Source: CAZCAC01 sp964496575
Lineage (GTDB): Bacteria; Planctomycetota; UBA1135; GCA-002686595
Assembly: GCA_964496575.1 (NCBI GenBank)
Contig: CAZCAC010000157.1
Coordinates: forward strand, 1-18,007
Length of the DNA: 18,007 nt
Reading direction: 5' to 3'
Shown: positions 1 through 8,213 of the stretch, piece by piece
Numbering within the stretch: position 1 is the stretch's first letter
How the letters are laid out: every line of letters begins with the position of its first letter
The notes under the pieces: generated by a model
Databases searched by the model: none
Seen by the model: the letters and a program-made list of their open reading frames with translations, nothing else
What the model was told of the DNA's origin: nothing
Translations under genes and position numbers: made by a program

Positions 1-148
1 CCGGATGCGCCCCCGGCGGGAGAGGCGGCTCCCCGCGCGAGCGACCCCTCTCGCCGAGTGCTACCCCCCTCTCTCCTCTTCCGACCCCCCTCGATCCCTC
101 TCCGACGCCGCTCTGCCGGCGCCCGGTGAGGCCCCCGACTTCTCCGGG

Positions 149-1216
149 ATGGTGCCGGTCGAGCACTTTCGCCAGGTCCTCCAGCAGGCCGCGGCGGAGG
201 CTCCGCCCGAAGCCCGCACCCTCCTGATCCTGACCCACCGCGCCCCCGATCCCGACGCGATCGGCGCCTGCGTGGGGGTCGAGCGGCTGTGCAACGCCTG
301 CTTCGGGATCGAGACCCGCATCGCCACGATCGGCCGGATCCACCGCGCCGAGAACCTGGCGATGGTGCGGGAGCTCGACCTCGACCTCTCCACCTACGAG
401 GAGATCGACCCCGATCACTTCTTCGGAGCGGTCCTGGTCGACACCCAGCCGGGCTTCGGCCACACCCTCCTGCCCGAGCGGATCCCGATCCTCGCCGTCT
501 TCGACCACCACGTCTCGCCGACGGGTGAGGACGAGGAGGAGGGCCCCCCGGTCCCGCACCTCGACGTGCGGCTGGGGATCGGCGCGACCTCGTCGGTGGT
601 CTACGAGTACCTGCGCGACGCGAGCTGCGAGTACGACGCCGTCGTCGCCACCGCGCTCTTCTGCGGCATCCGCTACGACACCGCGGACCTCTCCCACCAC
701 GCCTCGCCCCTCGACGAGGAGGCTTTCAACACCACCTTCCGGCTGGCGGACCGCACCGCGATCACCCGGATCCACCACCCGCCGCTGCCCCGCGCGTACT
801 ACTCGGAGCTGCACGCGGCGCTCTCCGTCGCCCGCCAGCACGGCGCGCTGGTGCTGGCCCTGCTCGGGGAGGTGCCCCACCCCGAGTTCGTCGCGGAGAT
901 GGCGGACTTCTTCCTGCGGATGAAGGGCTGCTCCTGGGTGGTCGTCGGCGGGGCCGTCGAAGAGGACCGGCAGTACGTCCTGTCCCTGCGCACCGACTAC
1001 GCCTTCGGCAACGCCTACCCGCTGATGGCGCGAGTCCTCGACGGGATGGGGTCGTTCGGTGGACACGGCCACATCGCCGGCGCCCGGATCGACCTCGAGG
1101 ACCTGGGGGAGAGCACCATCTCCAGCGTGGAGCGGGTGCTGCGCCAGAACGCGCTCGGCATCCTCGGCTCGTCGGAGAAGGGAGAGCTGCCCCCCGAGGG
1201 GCGCCCGCTCAGTTGA
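149..1216 (+). CDS. DHH-family phosphoesterase (NrnA/RecJ-like, DHH-DHHA1)
   Basis: Probably a manganese-dependent phosphoesterase of the NrnA type, which hydrolyses short oligoribonucleotides and/or pAp in the cytoplasm. The DHH motifs are in order: LTHRAPDPDAIGA (motif I, D-x-D), VDTQPGFGH (motif II aspartate) and FDHHVSP (the DHH signature). A C-terminal DHHA1 segment carries GSFGGHGHIAGARI, a variant of the GGHxxAAG substrate loop. From ATG 149 the protein is 355 residues, slightly long for NrnA. The frame stays open to the left edge (ATG at 5), but that stretch is low-complexity Pro/Ser/Arg, so I prefer 149; no clear ribosome binding site decides it. thiD follows after 16 bases on the same strand. 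The fold is sure; the substrate is not, because other DHH-DHHA1 phosphodiesterases look similar. Confidence 0.8.
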   Translation: MVPVEHFRQVLQQAAAEAPPEARTLLILTHRAPDPDAIGACVGVERLCNACFGIETRIATIGRIHRAENLAMVRELDLDLSTYEEIDPDHFFGAVLVDTQPGFGHTLLPERIPILAVFDHHVSPTGEDEEEGPPVPHLDVRLGIGATSSVVYEYLRDASCEYDAVVATALFCGIRYDTADLSHHASPLDEEAFNTTFRLADRTAITRIHHPPLPRAYYSELHAALSVARQHGALVLALLGEVPHPEFVAEMADFFLRMKGCSWVVVGGAVEEDRQYVLSLRTDYAFGNAYPLMARVLDGMGSFGGHGHIAGARIDLEDLGESTISSVERVLRQNALGILGSSEKGELPPEGRPLS

Positions 1217-1232
1217 CATCGAGGAGGGCTGA

Positions 1233-2015
1233 ATGGGCGACGAAGCCGAGCGGCCGCGCCTCCTGGTGATCGCCGGCCACGACTCGAGCGGGGGCGCCGG
1301 GGTCGACGCCGACCGCCACGCCGCCGAGGCGGCGGGGGCCCTGGTGCGCTGCGTGGTCACGGCCTGGACGAAGCAGGGCCCGAGCGGGGTCACCGAGCTC
1401 GGCGCGGTCGAGCCCCCGGCCTGGCGCGACGAGGCGCTCTCGCTCGCCGGGTGGGCACCGGACGCGGTGAAGCTCGGGCTGCTCCCGGGCGGCGGTGCCG
1501 TGGAGGCGGCGCGGGAGGTCCTCGCGGGGCTGCGGGACCGGCTGGGAGTCGCGCTGCCGGTGGTCCTCGACCCGGTGATCGCGGCCTCCAGCGGCCGGCG
1601 CTTCCTCGATGCCGCGGAGGTGCGCTCGCTGCGCGCCGAGCTCCTGGACGAGGTGGTGCTCACCCCGAACCTGCCCGAGGCGGAGGAGCTGTGCGACCTC
1701 GAGGCCGGGGCGCTGAGCCAGGAGCTCCCGGCCCGGATCGACGCGGCAACCGAGCTGGTCGAGGCGGGCGCGCGGGCGGTCCTGCTCAAGGGGGGGCACG
1801 GCGGTGAGGACCCGGTCCGGGACCTCCTGGTCGAGGGGGGCGGGGGCGCTCCGCAGTGGCTCACCCACCCGCGGATACCCGGCGCGGGGATGCGCGGCTC
1901 GGGGTGTCGCTTCGCCAGCGCGGTGGCCGCCAATCTGGCCTGGGGCCTCGCGCTCCCCGAGGCGGCGCGCCGGGCCGGGACGTGGGTCGCCGCCCTGGTG
2001 CGCGAGGGGAGCTGA
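1233..2015 (+). CDS. thiD: Hydroxymethylpyrimidine/phosphomethylpyrimidine kinase ThiD
   Basis: Phosphorylates HMP and then HMP-phosphate to HMP-pyrophosphate for thiamine synthesis; cytoplasmic ribokinase-fold enzyme of 260 residues, the usual length. Visible motifs are IAGHDSSGGAGVDAD at the N-terminus, TAWTKQGP (the substrate-binding TALTAQ region), VVLDPVIAASSG, LTPNLPEAEEL, VLLKGGHGGED and a C-terminal GSGCRFASAVAANLAWG with the expected cysteine. The last motif is usually GTGCTLSAAIAA, so this copy is somewhat divergent and substrate drift within the family is possible. ATG 1233 has a good ribosome binding site (GAGGAGG at 1220-1226). It lies directly behind the DHH gene and may be cotranscribed with it. 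No other thi gene is in the window. Confidence 0.85.
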   Translation: MGDEAERPRLLVIAGHDSSGGAGVDADRHAAEAAGALVRCVVTAWTKQGPSGVTELGAVEPPAWRDEALSLAGWAPDAVKLGLLPGGGAVEAAREVLAGLRDRLGVALPVVLDPVIAASSGRRFLDAAEVRSLRAELLDEVVLTPNLPEAEELCDLEAGALSQELPARIDAATELVEAGARAVLLKGGHGGEDPVRDLLVEGGGGAPQWLTHPRIPGAGMRGSGCRFASAVAANLAWGLALPEAARRAGTWVAALVREGS

Positions 2016-2072
2016 GGGCCCCGGCGAGCCCCGGGACCCCCCGAGGAACCCCCTCAGACCGCCAAGAGACCC

Positions 2073-2100
2073 TTGCCTTTCCTCGGGGTCAGGCTATCCT
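2073..2100 (+). promoter_or_regulatory. Putative sigma-70 promoter of tRNA-Gly
   Basis: TTGCCT (2073-2078) and TATCCT (2095-2100) are separated by 16 bases and end 11 bases before the first base of the tRNA. This is a plausible housekeeping promoter in an otherwise very GC-rich stretch; it rests on motif similarity only. Confidence 0.45.
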
Positions 2101-2111
2101 TCCAAACTCAC

Positions 2112-2186
2112 GCGGCTGTAGCTCAGTGGTAGAGCGCGACCTTGCCAAGGTCGATGTCGAGGGTTCAAATCCCTTCAGCCGCTCCA
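2112..2186 (+). tRNA. tRNA-Gly (GCC anticodon)
   Basis: Full cloverleaf. The acceptor GCGGCTG (2112-2118) pairs perfectly with CAGCCGC (2176-2182). The D arm is GCTC/GAGC, the anticodon stem CGACC/GGTCG with loop TTGCCAA (anticodon GCC at 2144-2146), and the T arm GAGGG-TTCAAAT-CCCTT. The discriminator is T and CCA is encoded (2184-2186). This is a canonical elongator glycine tRNA with normal T loop and D loop, a useful contrast to the unusual tRNA-Pyl at 11540. Confidence 0.97.
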
Positions 2187-2193
2187 GTACAAG

Positions 2194-2235
2194 CGCCCGC
2201 CGGCTTCCCCTCGAAGCCGGCGGGCGTTCTACTTT
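2194..2235 (+). terminator. Rho-independent terminator after tRNA-Gly
   Basis: CGCCCGCCGGCTT (2194-2206) pairs perfectly over 13 bases with AAGCCGGCGGGCG (2214-2226) around a 7-base loop, followed by TTCTACTTT. It lies 8 bases after the tRNA CCA end and separates the tRNA unit from the receptor gene downstream. Confidence 0.85.
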
Positions 2236-2407
2236 GGGTGCATCCGACGCGGGCGTCCGCAAGCGTCCCGTTCTCTCCCGGAGGCCCGAGCCCGCTCGGC
2301 CTCGTGGGCAACCCCGATCCCGGACTCCCGACCCGCCTCGGCCGGCGCTCCTCGCGTCCGGCTCCGCGCCGGGCCTCGAGCTCCTCACCCCGCCTCCTCG
2401 AACCGTC

Positions 2408-4501
2408 GTGCTGCCCCTCCTCCTCAGCCTGTTCGCCCAGGGCGTCGAGCCCCCCGAGAACGACCTGACCGCTCCGCGCTCGGCGCCGACGGTCACCACC
2501 ACCTCCGCTCGGGTGACCGTCGTCACCGGCGAGGAGCTGCGCCGGTCGGGACAGGATTCGCTGCCGCGCGCGATCGCGAAGACGACCGGCCTCTGGCTGC
2601 AGGAGACCAACTACGGGGGCGGAGCTCCGGTGATCCGCGGCCTGCTGGGGAACCGGGTCCTGATCCTCGTCGACGGGATGAGGATCAACGACTCGACCAC
2701 TCACCTGGGGCCCAACCAGAGCCTCAACACGATCGACCTGGCGATCGTCGACCGGGTGGAGGTGAGTCGCGGGCCCGCGTCGGTGCTGTACGGCTCCGAG
2801 GCGATGGGCGGGGTGATCAACATCTGGACCCGACGTCGCCCCGCCGCCTCCCAGGACACCACCGATCACGCCCGGCCGTACGGCGGCGAGGTGGGCGGCA
2901 CCTACACCACGGCGGTCCGAGGCGGCACCGCCTACGCGGCCCTCGAGGGGGCTCTCGAGGAGCACTCGCTGATCACCATCGGCAGCCTTCGCGACTTCAA
3001 CGACATGACGGTGAAGGAGGGCGAGCGGACTCCCTTCATCGGCTACAAGGGGCACTCGCTCTTCGGCGCCTACGAGTACGCCGTCGGGGACCGAAAGACG
3101 ATCCGGCTGTCCGCGCGGCTCAACAACGACCGCGCCGTGCCCCGGACCGACAAGCTGCTGCCGGGCTTCAACCAGCCCTACGGGGCGACTCACGAGGAGT
3201 ACCAGTTCACGCAGCAGGACCGGCGCGGGTTCCTGCTCACCTACACCGACAACAAGCCGGGCCGCATCTTCGACGGTCTGCAGGTTCGCGCCGCCATCCA
3301 CCGCTACCGGGAGCAGCGCGACCGGCGGAAGTGGGACTACACCGATCCCGAGAGTCCCGTGCCTGCGTCGACGAGGACCTACGAGGAGGAGCTCACCAGC
3401 ACCGGCCTCCTCGGAATGGACTGGAAGAAGGCGTTCGGAGACGACCACCTCTTCACCTTCGGGTTCGATCTCGGGCACGACGACATCGAGTCCGAGCGCA
3501 AGGATTTCGAGGACGGCGCCGAGGAGGGGGAGTACATCCCCAAGAAGGGGCCGTACGCCCCGGGGTCCCAGTTCACGCGCTCCGGCGTGTACCTGCAGGA
3601 CGAGGTGATCGCCTTCGATCCCTGGCTCCTGACCGCCGGGCTGCGCTACTCCTACTACGACTACGCCTTCACCGACTTCGACTCCGGCCAGAGCTCCGGC
3701 GGAAACTTCGATGCGCTCACCGCGAGCCTCGAGGCGGCGCGCGACCTCGGTCGGGGCCTGGTGTTGACCGCGTCGCTGGCTCAGGGGTTCCGGGTGCCGA
3801 ACCTCGACGACCTCGCCCACCGGGGCTCCTTCGGGAGTGGAGACGAGCTGGCCAACACGGATCTCGATCCGGAGGAGAGCCTGTCGGCGGAGCTCGGCCT
3901 GGATATCGAGAAGGAGCGCTGGGGCGGCACGGCTGCCGTCTTCGCGACCCGCATCGACGACTACATCGGTCGGGTCCTGCTCGACGGGGGGGATCCCGAC
4001 GTCGACGGCGACGAGCTCTACCAGCGCGCCAACACGGGTCAGGTCGATCTCCTCGGTTTCGAGCTCGCCGGCCGCTGCAAGCTGTTCGAGGTCGACTCTC
4101 CCTTCTCCGCCACCGCCTCGCTGGCGTACGTCCGCGGCACTCACGACGACCCCCTGACCGGCTCCTCGCCTGCGCGGCGCATCCCGCCGATGCACGGTCA
4201 CTTCGGGGTGCTCTACGAACCGGAGGACCCCTTCTTCCGGATGGACTTCGTCCGCTTCCACGTCCTCTGGGCCGACAACCAGGACCGGCTGCACCCCCAG
4301 GACGTGAGCGACCCGCGGATCGACCCGTACGGGACGCCGGGGTGGAGCACCTACAACGTCGACGTCGGCGGGAGGATCAACCCCGAGTCGGACTGGTGGT
4401 TCGGGATCTACAACCTCACCGACACCCATTACCGGGTCCACTCCTCCGGTTTCGACGGCCTCGGGGTTCGGGCCGTCATCGGGGTGAAGATTAAGATCTA
4501 A
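2408..4501 (+). CDS. TonB-dependent outer-membrane receptor (BtuB/CirA-like)
   Basis: Gated beta-barrel importer of a siderophore, cobalamin or similar ligand, energised by TonB; about 697 residues. GTG 2408 opens a short hydrophobic leader (MLPLLLSLFAQG) taken as the signal peptide, but no good ribosome binding site is seen and the frame remains open far upstream through the tRNA, so the start is uncertain. The plug domain is clear: VTVVTGEELRRSG, APVIRGLLGNRVLILVDG, IDRVEVSRGP-type sequence (IVDRVEVSRGPASVLYGSEA) and MGGVINIWTRR. The rest is an alternating-residue barrel with the typical late motif NLTDTHYR. The last residue is Ile rather than the usual aromatic. The stop codon overlaps a 12-codon ORF leading into tonB, so receptor and tonB form one unit. 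The ligand cannot be read from sequence. Confidence 0.88.
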   Translation: MLPLLLSLFAQGVEPPENDLTAPRSAPTVTTTSARVTVVTGEELRRSGQDSLPRAIAKTTGLWLQETNYGGGAPVIRGLLGNRVLILVDGMRINDSTTHLGPNQSLNTIDLAIVDRVEVSRGPASVLYGSEAMGGVINIWTRRRPAASQDTTDHARPYGGEVGGTYTTAVRGGTAYAALEGALEEHSLITIGSLRDFNDMTVKEGERTPFIGYKGHSLFGAYEYAVGDRKTIRLSARLNNDRAVPRTDKLLPGFNQPYGATHEEYQFTQQDRRGFLLTYTDNKPGRIFDGLQVRAAIHRYREQRDRRKWDYTDPESPVPASTRTYEEELTSTGLLGMDWKKAFGDDHLFTFGFDLGHDDIESERKDFEDGAEEGEYIPKKGPYAPGSQFTRSGVYLQDEVIAFDPWLLTAGLRYSYYDYAFTDFDSGQSSGGNFDALTASLEAARDLGRGLVLTASLAQGFRVPNLDDLAHRGSFGSGDELANTDLDPEESLSAELGLDIEKERWGGTAAVFATRIDDYIGRVLLDGGDPDVDGDELYQRANTGQVDLLGFELAGRCKLFEVDSPFSATASLAYVRGTHDDPLTGSSPARRIPPMHGHFGVLYEPEDPFFRMDFVRFHVLWADNQDRLHPQDVSDPRIDPYGTPGWSTYNVDVGGRINPESDWWFGIYNLTDTHYRVHSSGFDGLGVRAVIGVKIKI

Positions 4502-4539
4502 TGTCTGGAAGCGCCGTTTTCCGACGCCTCCCGAAGTGA
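4501..4539 (+). CDS. 12-codon linking ORF between receptor and tonB
   Basis: An ATG at 4501-4503 shares its A with the receptor stop (TAATG). It opens a 12-residue reading frame (MSGSAVFRRLPK) whose TGA at 4537-4539 overlaps the GTG start of tonB at 4536-4538 (GTGA). This arrangement would let a terminating ribosome pass from the receptor to tonB by re-initiation. No peptide function is proposed, and the ORF may be fortuitous. Confidence 0.3.
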   Translation: MSGSAVFRRLPK

Positions 4540-5396
4540 CCCCTCGAGACCGACACCCCCCTGTCCCGGAAGATGCTCCGATCGCCGAGCCCGAAGAGGC
4601 CCGGCGGGCCGGAGGCCGGCGGGTGCCTCACCGGGTCCGGGGCCACTTCCTCCGCTCGGTCAGCTTCTCCGCGATCGTGCACATGGGGATCTTCGCGGTC
4701 ACCTTCCTGGTCCTCCTCTGGCTCTCGATGATGGAGGAGTGGCGGAGGGAGCGTCGCAGCAGCTTCGTGGCCACCCTGGAGGAGCCTCTCCTCGACCAGC
4801 CCCCGCCCGAGGAAGAGCCGCCCCCCGAGGTGGAGGAGGATCTTCCGGAGGAGGAGCCGGAGCTGGTCGAGCAACCGGAGATCATCGAGCCGATCCCCGA
4901 CGACCCCGACCCCGACCCGCTCGACTGGTTGCCGCCGGTCGATATTTTCGCGGAGCTCCCCCCGGACGTCGTCATCCGCCCGCGCCCCGAGCCGAAGCCC
5001 AAGCCGCCTCCACCTCCCCCGCCGGTCGTCCCGAAGCCCAAGCCGCCTCCACCTCCCCCGCCGGTCGTCCCGAAGCCGGAGCCGCAGCCTCCCGATCCGG
5101 TGCCGGTGGAAGAACCTCCCCCCGAGCTGGTGCCGGTCCCCGTCGCGCTGGTGCACCCGTTGCCGGTCTACCCGCGCAAGGCCGAGCGCCTTCGTTGGCA
5201 GGGGACGGTGCGTCTGCGGATCAAGGTGGACGCGGGGGGGAAGGTGTTGTCGGTGGAGGTGGTCGAGAGCAGTGGGTACGAGATCCTCGACGAGGCGGCG
5301 GTGGAGAGCTTCCGCAAGTGGGTCTTCTGCGAGCGGCAGCCGGGTGATCCGGAGATTCGGACCTTCGTCAAGCCGTTCACGTTCAAGGCGGATTGA
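4536..5396 (+). CDS. tonB: Energy transducer TonB
   Basis: Couples proton-motive force of the inner membrane, through ExbB/ExbD, to outer-membrane receptors. The 286-residue protein has the full TonB layout: a cytoplasmic N-terminus of about 40 residues, one membrane segment around residues 42-65 (containing AIVHMGIFAVTFLVLLWL), an acidic and proline-rich periplasmic spacer with PEEEP and PKPKPPPPPP runs, and a C-terminal TonB domain from about residue 205 (VYPRKAERLRWQGTVRLRI, then GGKVLSVEVVESSGYEILDEA). GTG 4536 is chosen because it puts the membrane segment at the expected place and overlaps the linking ORF stop. It directly follows the receptor and most likely serves it. No exbB or exbD is present here. 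Confidence 0.92.
   Translation: MTPRDRHPPVPEDAPIAEPEEARRAGGRRVPHRVRGHFLRSVSFSAIVHMGIFAVTFLVLLWLSMMEEWRRERRSSFVATLEEPLLDQPPPEEEPPPEVEEDLPEEEPELVEQPEIIEPIPDDPDPDPLDWLPPVDIFAELPPDVVIRPRPEPKPKPPPPPPPVVPKPKPPPPPPPVVPKPEPQPPDPVPVEEPPPELVPVPVALVHPLPVYPRKAERLRWQGTVRLRIKVDAGGKVLSVEVVESSGYEILDEAAVESFRKWVFCERQPGDPEIRTFVKPFTFKAD
4992..5069 (+). repeat. Tandem 39-bp duplication in the tonB proline-rich linker
   Basis: Positions 4992-5030 and 5031-5069 are two identical 39-base units, each encoding PKPKPPPPPPPVV; a third, diverged start of the unit follows at 5070. Identity at DNA level, not only protein level, indicates a recent duplication that lengthens the rigid periplasmic spacer by 13 residues. Confidence 0.9.
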
Positions 5397-5397
5397 T

Positions 5398-5422
5398 GGG
5401 GGGCTGGGGAATCCAGCCCCCC
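5398..5422. terminator. Hairpin between convergent tonB and hyuA
   Basis: GGGGGGCTGG (5398-5407) pairs with CCAGCCCCCC (5413-5422) across a 5-base loop. It fills the 29-base gap between the two convergent stop codons and could stop transcription from both sides. There is no T tract, so it would be an atypical intrinsic terminator. Confidence 0.55.
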
Positions 5423-5425
5423 CTC

Positions 5426-7420
5426 CTACCCTCTCCTCTCGAGCCAGAGATGCCCATCCGCAGTGACCCGAGCGAGCCACCCCGGCGGCAGCAGCGTCGT
5501 ACCCGAGAACTCCTCGACCAGAGCGGGCCCCTCGAACCGAACGCCCGGCTTCAGCCCCTCGCGGTCGATCACCGGCACCCGCATCCGGCTATCGAACCAC
5601 GCCCAGCGCTCCCCGCAGACCGCGCTCTTCGGCAGAGCCCGAGCTCTGACCTTGCGGCTCTCGGGCAGCGGGCGGTGCACCACCGCCCGCGCCCGCAGGT
5701 TGACCAGCTCGACCTCGTGGGAGTCGAGGCGCCAGCCGTACAGGGCTTCGTGGCGCCGGTGGAAGGTCTCCAGGACGCTCGCGTCGAAGCTCTCCGGGAC
5801 CGCGATCTCGAACGACTGGCCGCGGTAGCGCAGGTCGAGGCTGTACTCGAACTCGATGGCCGCCGCGCGATGTCCGCCGGCGCGCAGCTCCGCGCGCCCC
5901 TCGGCCGAGAGCTCGCGCAGGACCTTGCGGCGCGCCGCGGGCGTCCAGTCGTCGAGGTCCACCAGGAGGGTCCGGGAGTGGTCGGACAGGGCGTCCGCGC
6001 TGGCCATGCCGTAGGCGGAGAGACAGCCGGGGAGGCGCGGGACCAGGGCGCCCGGGAGGTCGAGGGACTCGGCCAGGGCGGCGGCCTGCAGGCCGCCCGC
6101 GCCGCCGAAGGCGACCAGCGGCAGGTTGCGCGGGTCGTGGCCGCGCTGCATCGTCATCACCCCGATGGCGCGCCGCATCGCCGCGCGCGCCACCTCGAGC
6201 ACCGCGCGGGCGGCGGCGGTGGGGGAGGAGCCGAGGCGCCGGCCGAGATCCTCGAAGGCGCGCTGGACCCCGCCCGTGTCGAGGGGGAGGCGTCCGCCGA
6301 CGAAGCGTCCCTCGGCGACGTGGCCGAGCAGCACGTGGGCGTCGGTGACGGTCAGCTCCTCCCCGCGGCCGTAGCACAGCGGGCCGGGATCGGCGCCGGC
6401 GCTCTCCGGTCCGACGTGCAGGATGCCGCCGGAGTCGAGGCGGACGATCGAGCCGCCGCCGCAGCCGATGGTGTGGATGTCGAGGGACGGGAAGCCGATC
6501 GGCAGCTCGGCGACGCGGGCGGTGCTCACCGCGTCCTCGACGCGGCCGCGCGATGAGTGGAAGGCGACGTCGGAGCTGGTCCCGCCCATGTCGAGGGTGA
6601 CGATGTTCTCGAGTCCGGCGCCGTGTGCCGCGCGCGCTGCGCCGACCACGCCGCCGGCGGGGCCGGAGAGCAGCGCCCGAGCGGGCTCCCGCGCTGCGCG
6701 CTCCGCGGGCATCGTGCCCCCGCTCGACTGCAGGATCGAGAGGCGCGCGCCGGGCAGGCCGGGGCGGAGTCGCTCGAGGTAGTCGCCCATCACCGGGACG
6801 AGCACGGCGTTGGCGCAGCAGCTCGAGAAGCGCTCGTACTCCCGGTACTCGCGGAGGACGGTGGCCGAGCAGGTGATTGGCAGGCCGAGCGGGGAGAGCG
6901 CCTCCGCCAGCCGCTGCTCGATCGTCGGATCGGCGTAGGCGTGCAGCAAGCAGATCGCGATGCTCCGCGCCCCCGAGCGACGGATCGACTTCCGCAGCGC
7001 CTCGAGCTCCTCGGCGCTCGGCTCCACCTCGGTGACCAGCCGCCCGTCCCGGTCCGGCCAGGAACGCTGGTTCACCTCGAAGCGACGGCGGCGGGGGATC
7101 AGCGGCCTCGGCTTCACCGGGTGCAGGGCGTACAGCTTGGGGCGCTCCTGGCGACCGATCTCGATCAGGTCGGCGAAGCCCGCGTTGGTGACCAGCGCCG
7201 CCTTGGCGAAGCGACCGGTCAGGAGGGAGTTGAGCGCGACCGTCGTGCCGTGGACCACCTCGCCGGGCTCGCTCCCGCCCAGGAGGCGTGCGATCCCCTC
7301 CAGGACGGCCCGGCCGGGGTCGTCGGGAGTGGAAGCGAGCTTCTCCGCGTGCACCTCTTCGCCGTCGACCGAGATCAGGTCGGTGAAGGTGCCGCCGGTG
7401 TCGACGCCGATGATTCGCAC
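5426..7420 (-). CDS. hyuA: Hydantoinase/oxoprolinase family protein, HyuA-type
   Basis: ATP-dependent amide-ring opening enzyme family (N-methylhydantoinase A, 5-oxoprolinase, acetone carboxylase subunit). The 664-residue protein shows the ASKHA start GVDTGGTFTDL, then HGTTVALNSLLTGRFAKAAL, GFADLIEIGRQERPKLY, LDMGGTSSDVAF, the glycine-rich ADPGPLCYGRGEELTVTDAH and AFGGAGGLQAAALAESLDLP. Family members normally work with a HyuB-type partner, but none is next to this gene, so the substrate is open. The start is GTG 7420, supported by the conserved N-terminus; no strong ribosome binding site. The stop is TAG, notable in a genome with an amber-decoding tRNA; the next in-frame stop is another TAG 86 codons on, inside tonB antisense. 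It is divergent from plsY and convergent with tonB. Confidence 0.85.
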   Translation of the reverse strand: MRIIGVDTGGTFTDLISVDGEEVHAEKLASTPDDPGRAVLEGIARLLGGSEPGEVVHGTTVALNSLLTGRFAKAALVTNAGFADLIEIGRQERPKLYALHPVKPRPLIPRRRRFEVNQRSWPDRDGRLVTEVEPSAEELEALRKSIRRSGARSIAICLLHAYADPTIEQRLAEALSPLGLPITCSATVLREYREYERFSSCCANAVLVPVMGDYLERLRPGLPGARLSILQSSGGTMPAERAAREPARALLSGPAGGVVGAARAAHGAGLENIVTLDMGGTSSDVAFHSSRGRVEDAVSTARVAELPIGFPSLDIHTIGCGGGSIVRLDSGGILHVGPESAGADPGPLCYGRGEELTVTDAHVLLGHVAEGRFVGGRLPLDTGGVQRAFEDLGRRLGSSPTAAARAVLEVARAAMRRAIGVMTMQRGHDPRNLPLVAFGGAGGLQAAALAESLDLPGALVPRLPGCLSAYGMASADALSDHSRTLLVDLDDWTPAARRKVLRELSAEGRAELRAGGHRAAAIEFEYSLDLRYRGQSFEIAVPESFDASVLETFHRRHEALYGWRLDSHEVELVNLRARAVVHRPLPESRKVRARALPKSAVCGERWAWFDSRMRVPVIDREGLKPGVRFEGPALVEEFSGTTLLPPGWLARVTADGHLWLERRG

Positions 7421-7547
7421 GTGAGTGGGGGGTGGAGGGGGGAGTCTACGGCTCGGAGCGCCCCGGCGCGACCTCGCGGGCGATCACAGCGGTTTGGTGG
7501 AGAATCGGCTCCGCCCCGCGTCGCGGCCGGGTAGGCTGCGCGCCGTG

Positions 7548-8213
7548 ATGGCCCTCCTCGACTCTCCCGAATTCGGCGACCTCTGGTGGCGACTCCTCGT
7601 CAGCTACCTGCTCGGTGCCGTGCCCTTCGGCCTGGTCATGTGCCGGGTGATCAAGGGGGTCGACCTGCGCGAGGTGGGCAGCGGAAACATCGGGGCGACC
7701 AACGCGATGCGGGTCCTGGGACCGCCGCTGGGAGTCGTCGCCTTCCTCCTCGACTTCGGCAAGGGTTACGTCCCCGCGGCTCTCCTGGGCGGGGGTGAAC
7801 CGGAGTGGCAGGTCCTCTGTGGGGCGGCCGCGGTGTGCGGGCACGTCTGGCCGGTCTACCTGCGCTTCCGGGGGGGGAAGGCGGTCGCCACCGGCTGCGG
7901 GGCGATCGTCGCCATCGACCCCCTGATCTTCGTCGGGGCGACCGCCGTGTGGCTGGTGATCCTCCTGGTCACCGGGTACGTCAGCCTCGCCTCGATCGCC
8001 ATGGGGATCGCGTTTCCAGCAACGGCGCTCTGGCGCGATCAACCCGTCTCGGTGATCCTCGGAACGGGGGCGCTGACTCTCCTGATCGTGATCCGACACC
8101 GATCGAACCTCGCCCGTCTGCTGGCCGGAACGGAGACCCGGACGAGACTGTGGGATAAGATGCGCCCGAGGTCGGCAGAGGCCGACGACGGCAGAGGTGA
8201 GAGCCATGAGTGA
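7548..8213 (+). CDS. plsY: Acyl-phosphate:glycerol-3-phosphate acyltransferase PlsY
   Basis: Inner-membrane enzyme that transfers an acyl group from acyl-phosphate to glycerol-3-phosphate, giving lysophosphatidic acid. The 221-residue protein has several membrane segments and the three PlsY loop motifs: VGSGNIGATNAMRVLG, RFRGGKAVATGCGA and RHRSNLARLLAGTETR. ATG 7548 is chosen over the upstream open frame because it places the first membrane helix (LLVSYLLGAVPFGLVM) correctly; GTG 7545 is an alternative. The 3' end overlaps gpsA by 8 bases, so the two are translationally coupled, and GpsA supplies the substrate PlsY uses. Confidence 0.93.
   Translation: MALLDSPEFGDLWWRLLVSYLLGAVPFGLVMCRVIKGVDLREVGSGNIGATNAMRVLGPPLGVVAFLLDFGKGYVPAALLGGGEPEWQVLCGAAAVCGHVWPVYLRFRGGKAVATGCGAIVAIDPLIFVGATAVWLVILLVTGYVSLASIAMGIAFPATALWRDQPVSVILGTGALTLLIVIRHRSNLARLLAGTETRTRLWDKMRPRSAEADDGRGESHE

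Noticed and set aside
1856..2407. Upstream extension of the TonB-dependent receptor to position 1856
   Set aside because: It would run antiphase through the end of thiD, the whole tRNA-Gly and its terminator; nothing in it resembles a receptor.
2165..4441. 758-codon minus-strand open frame opposite the receptor
   Set aside because: Long antisense frames are expected in very GC-rich genes; its translation is low-complexity Val/Gly/Arg/Glu sequence without motifs, and the plus-strand receptor is clear.
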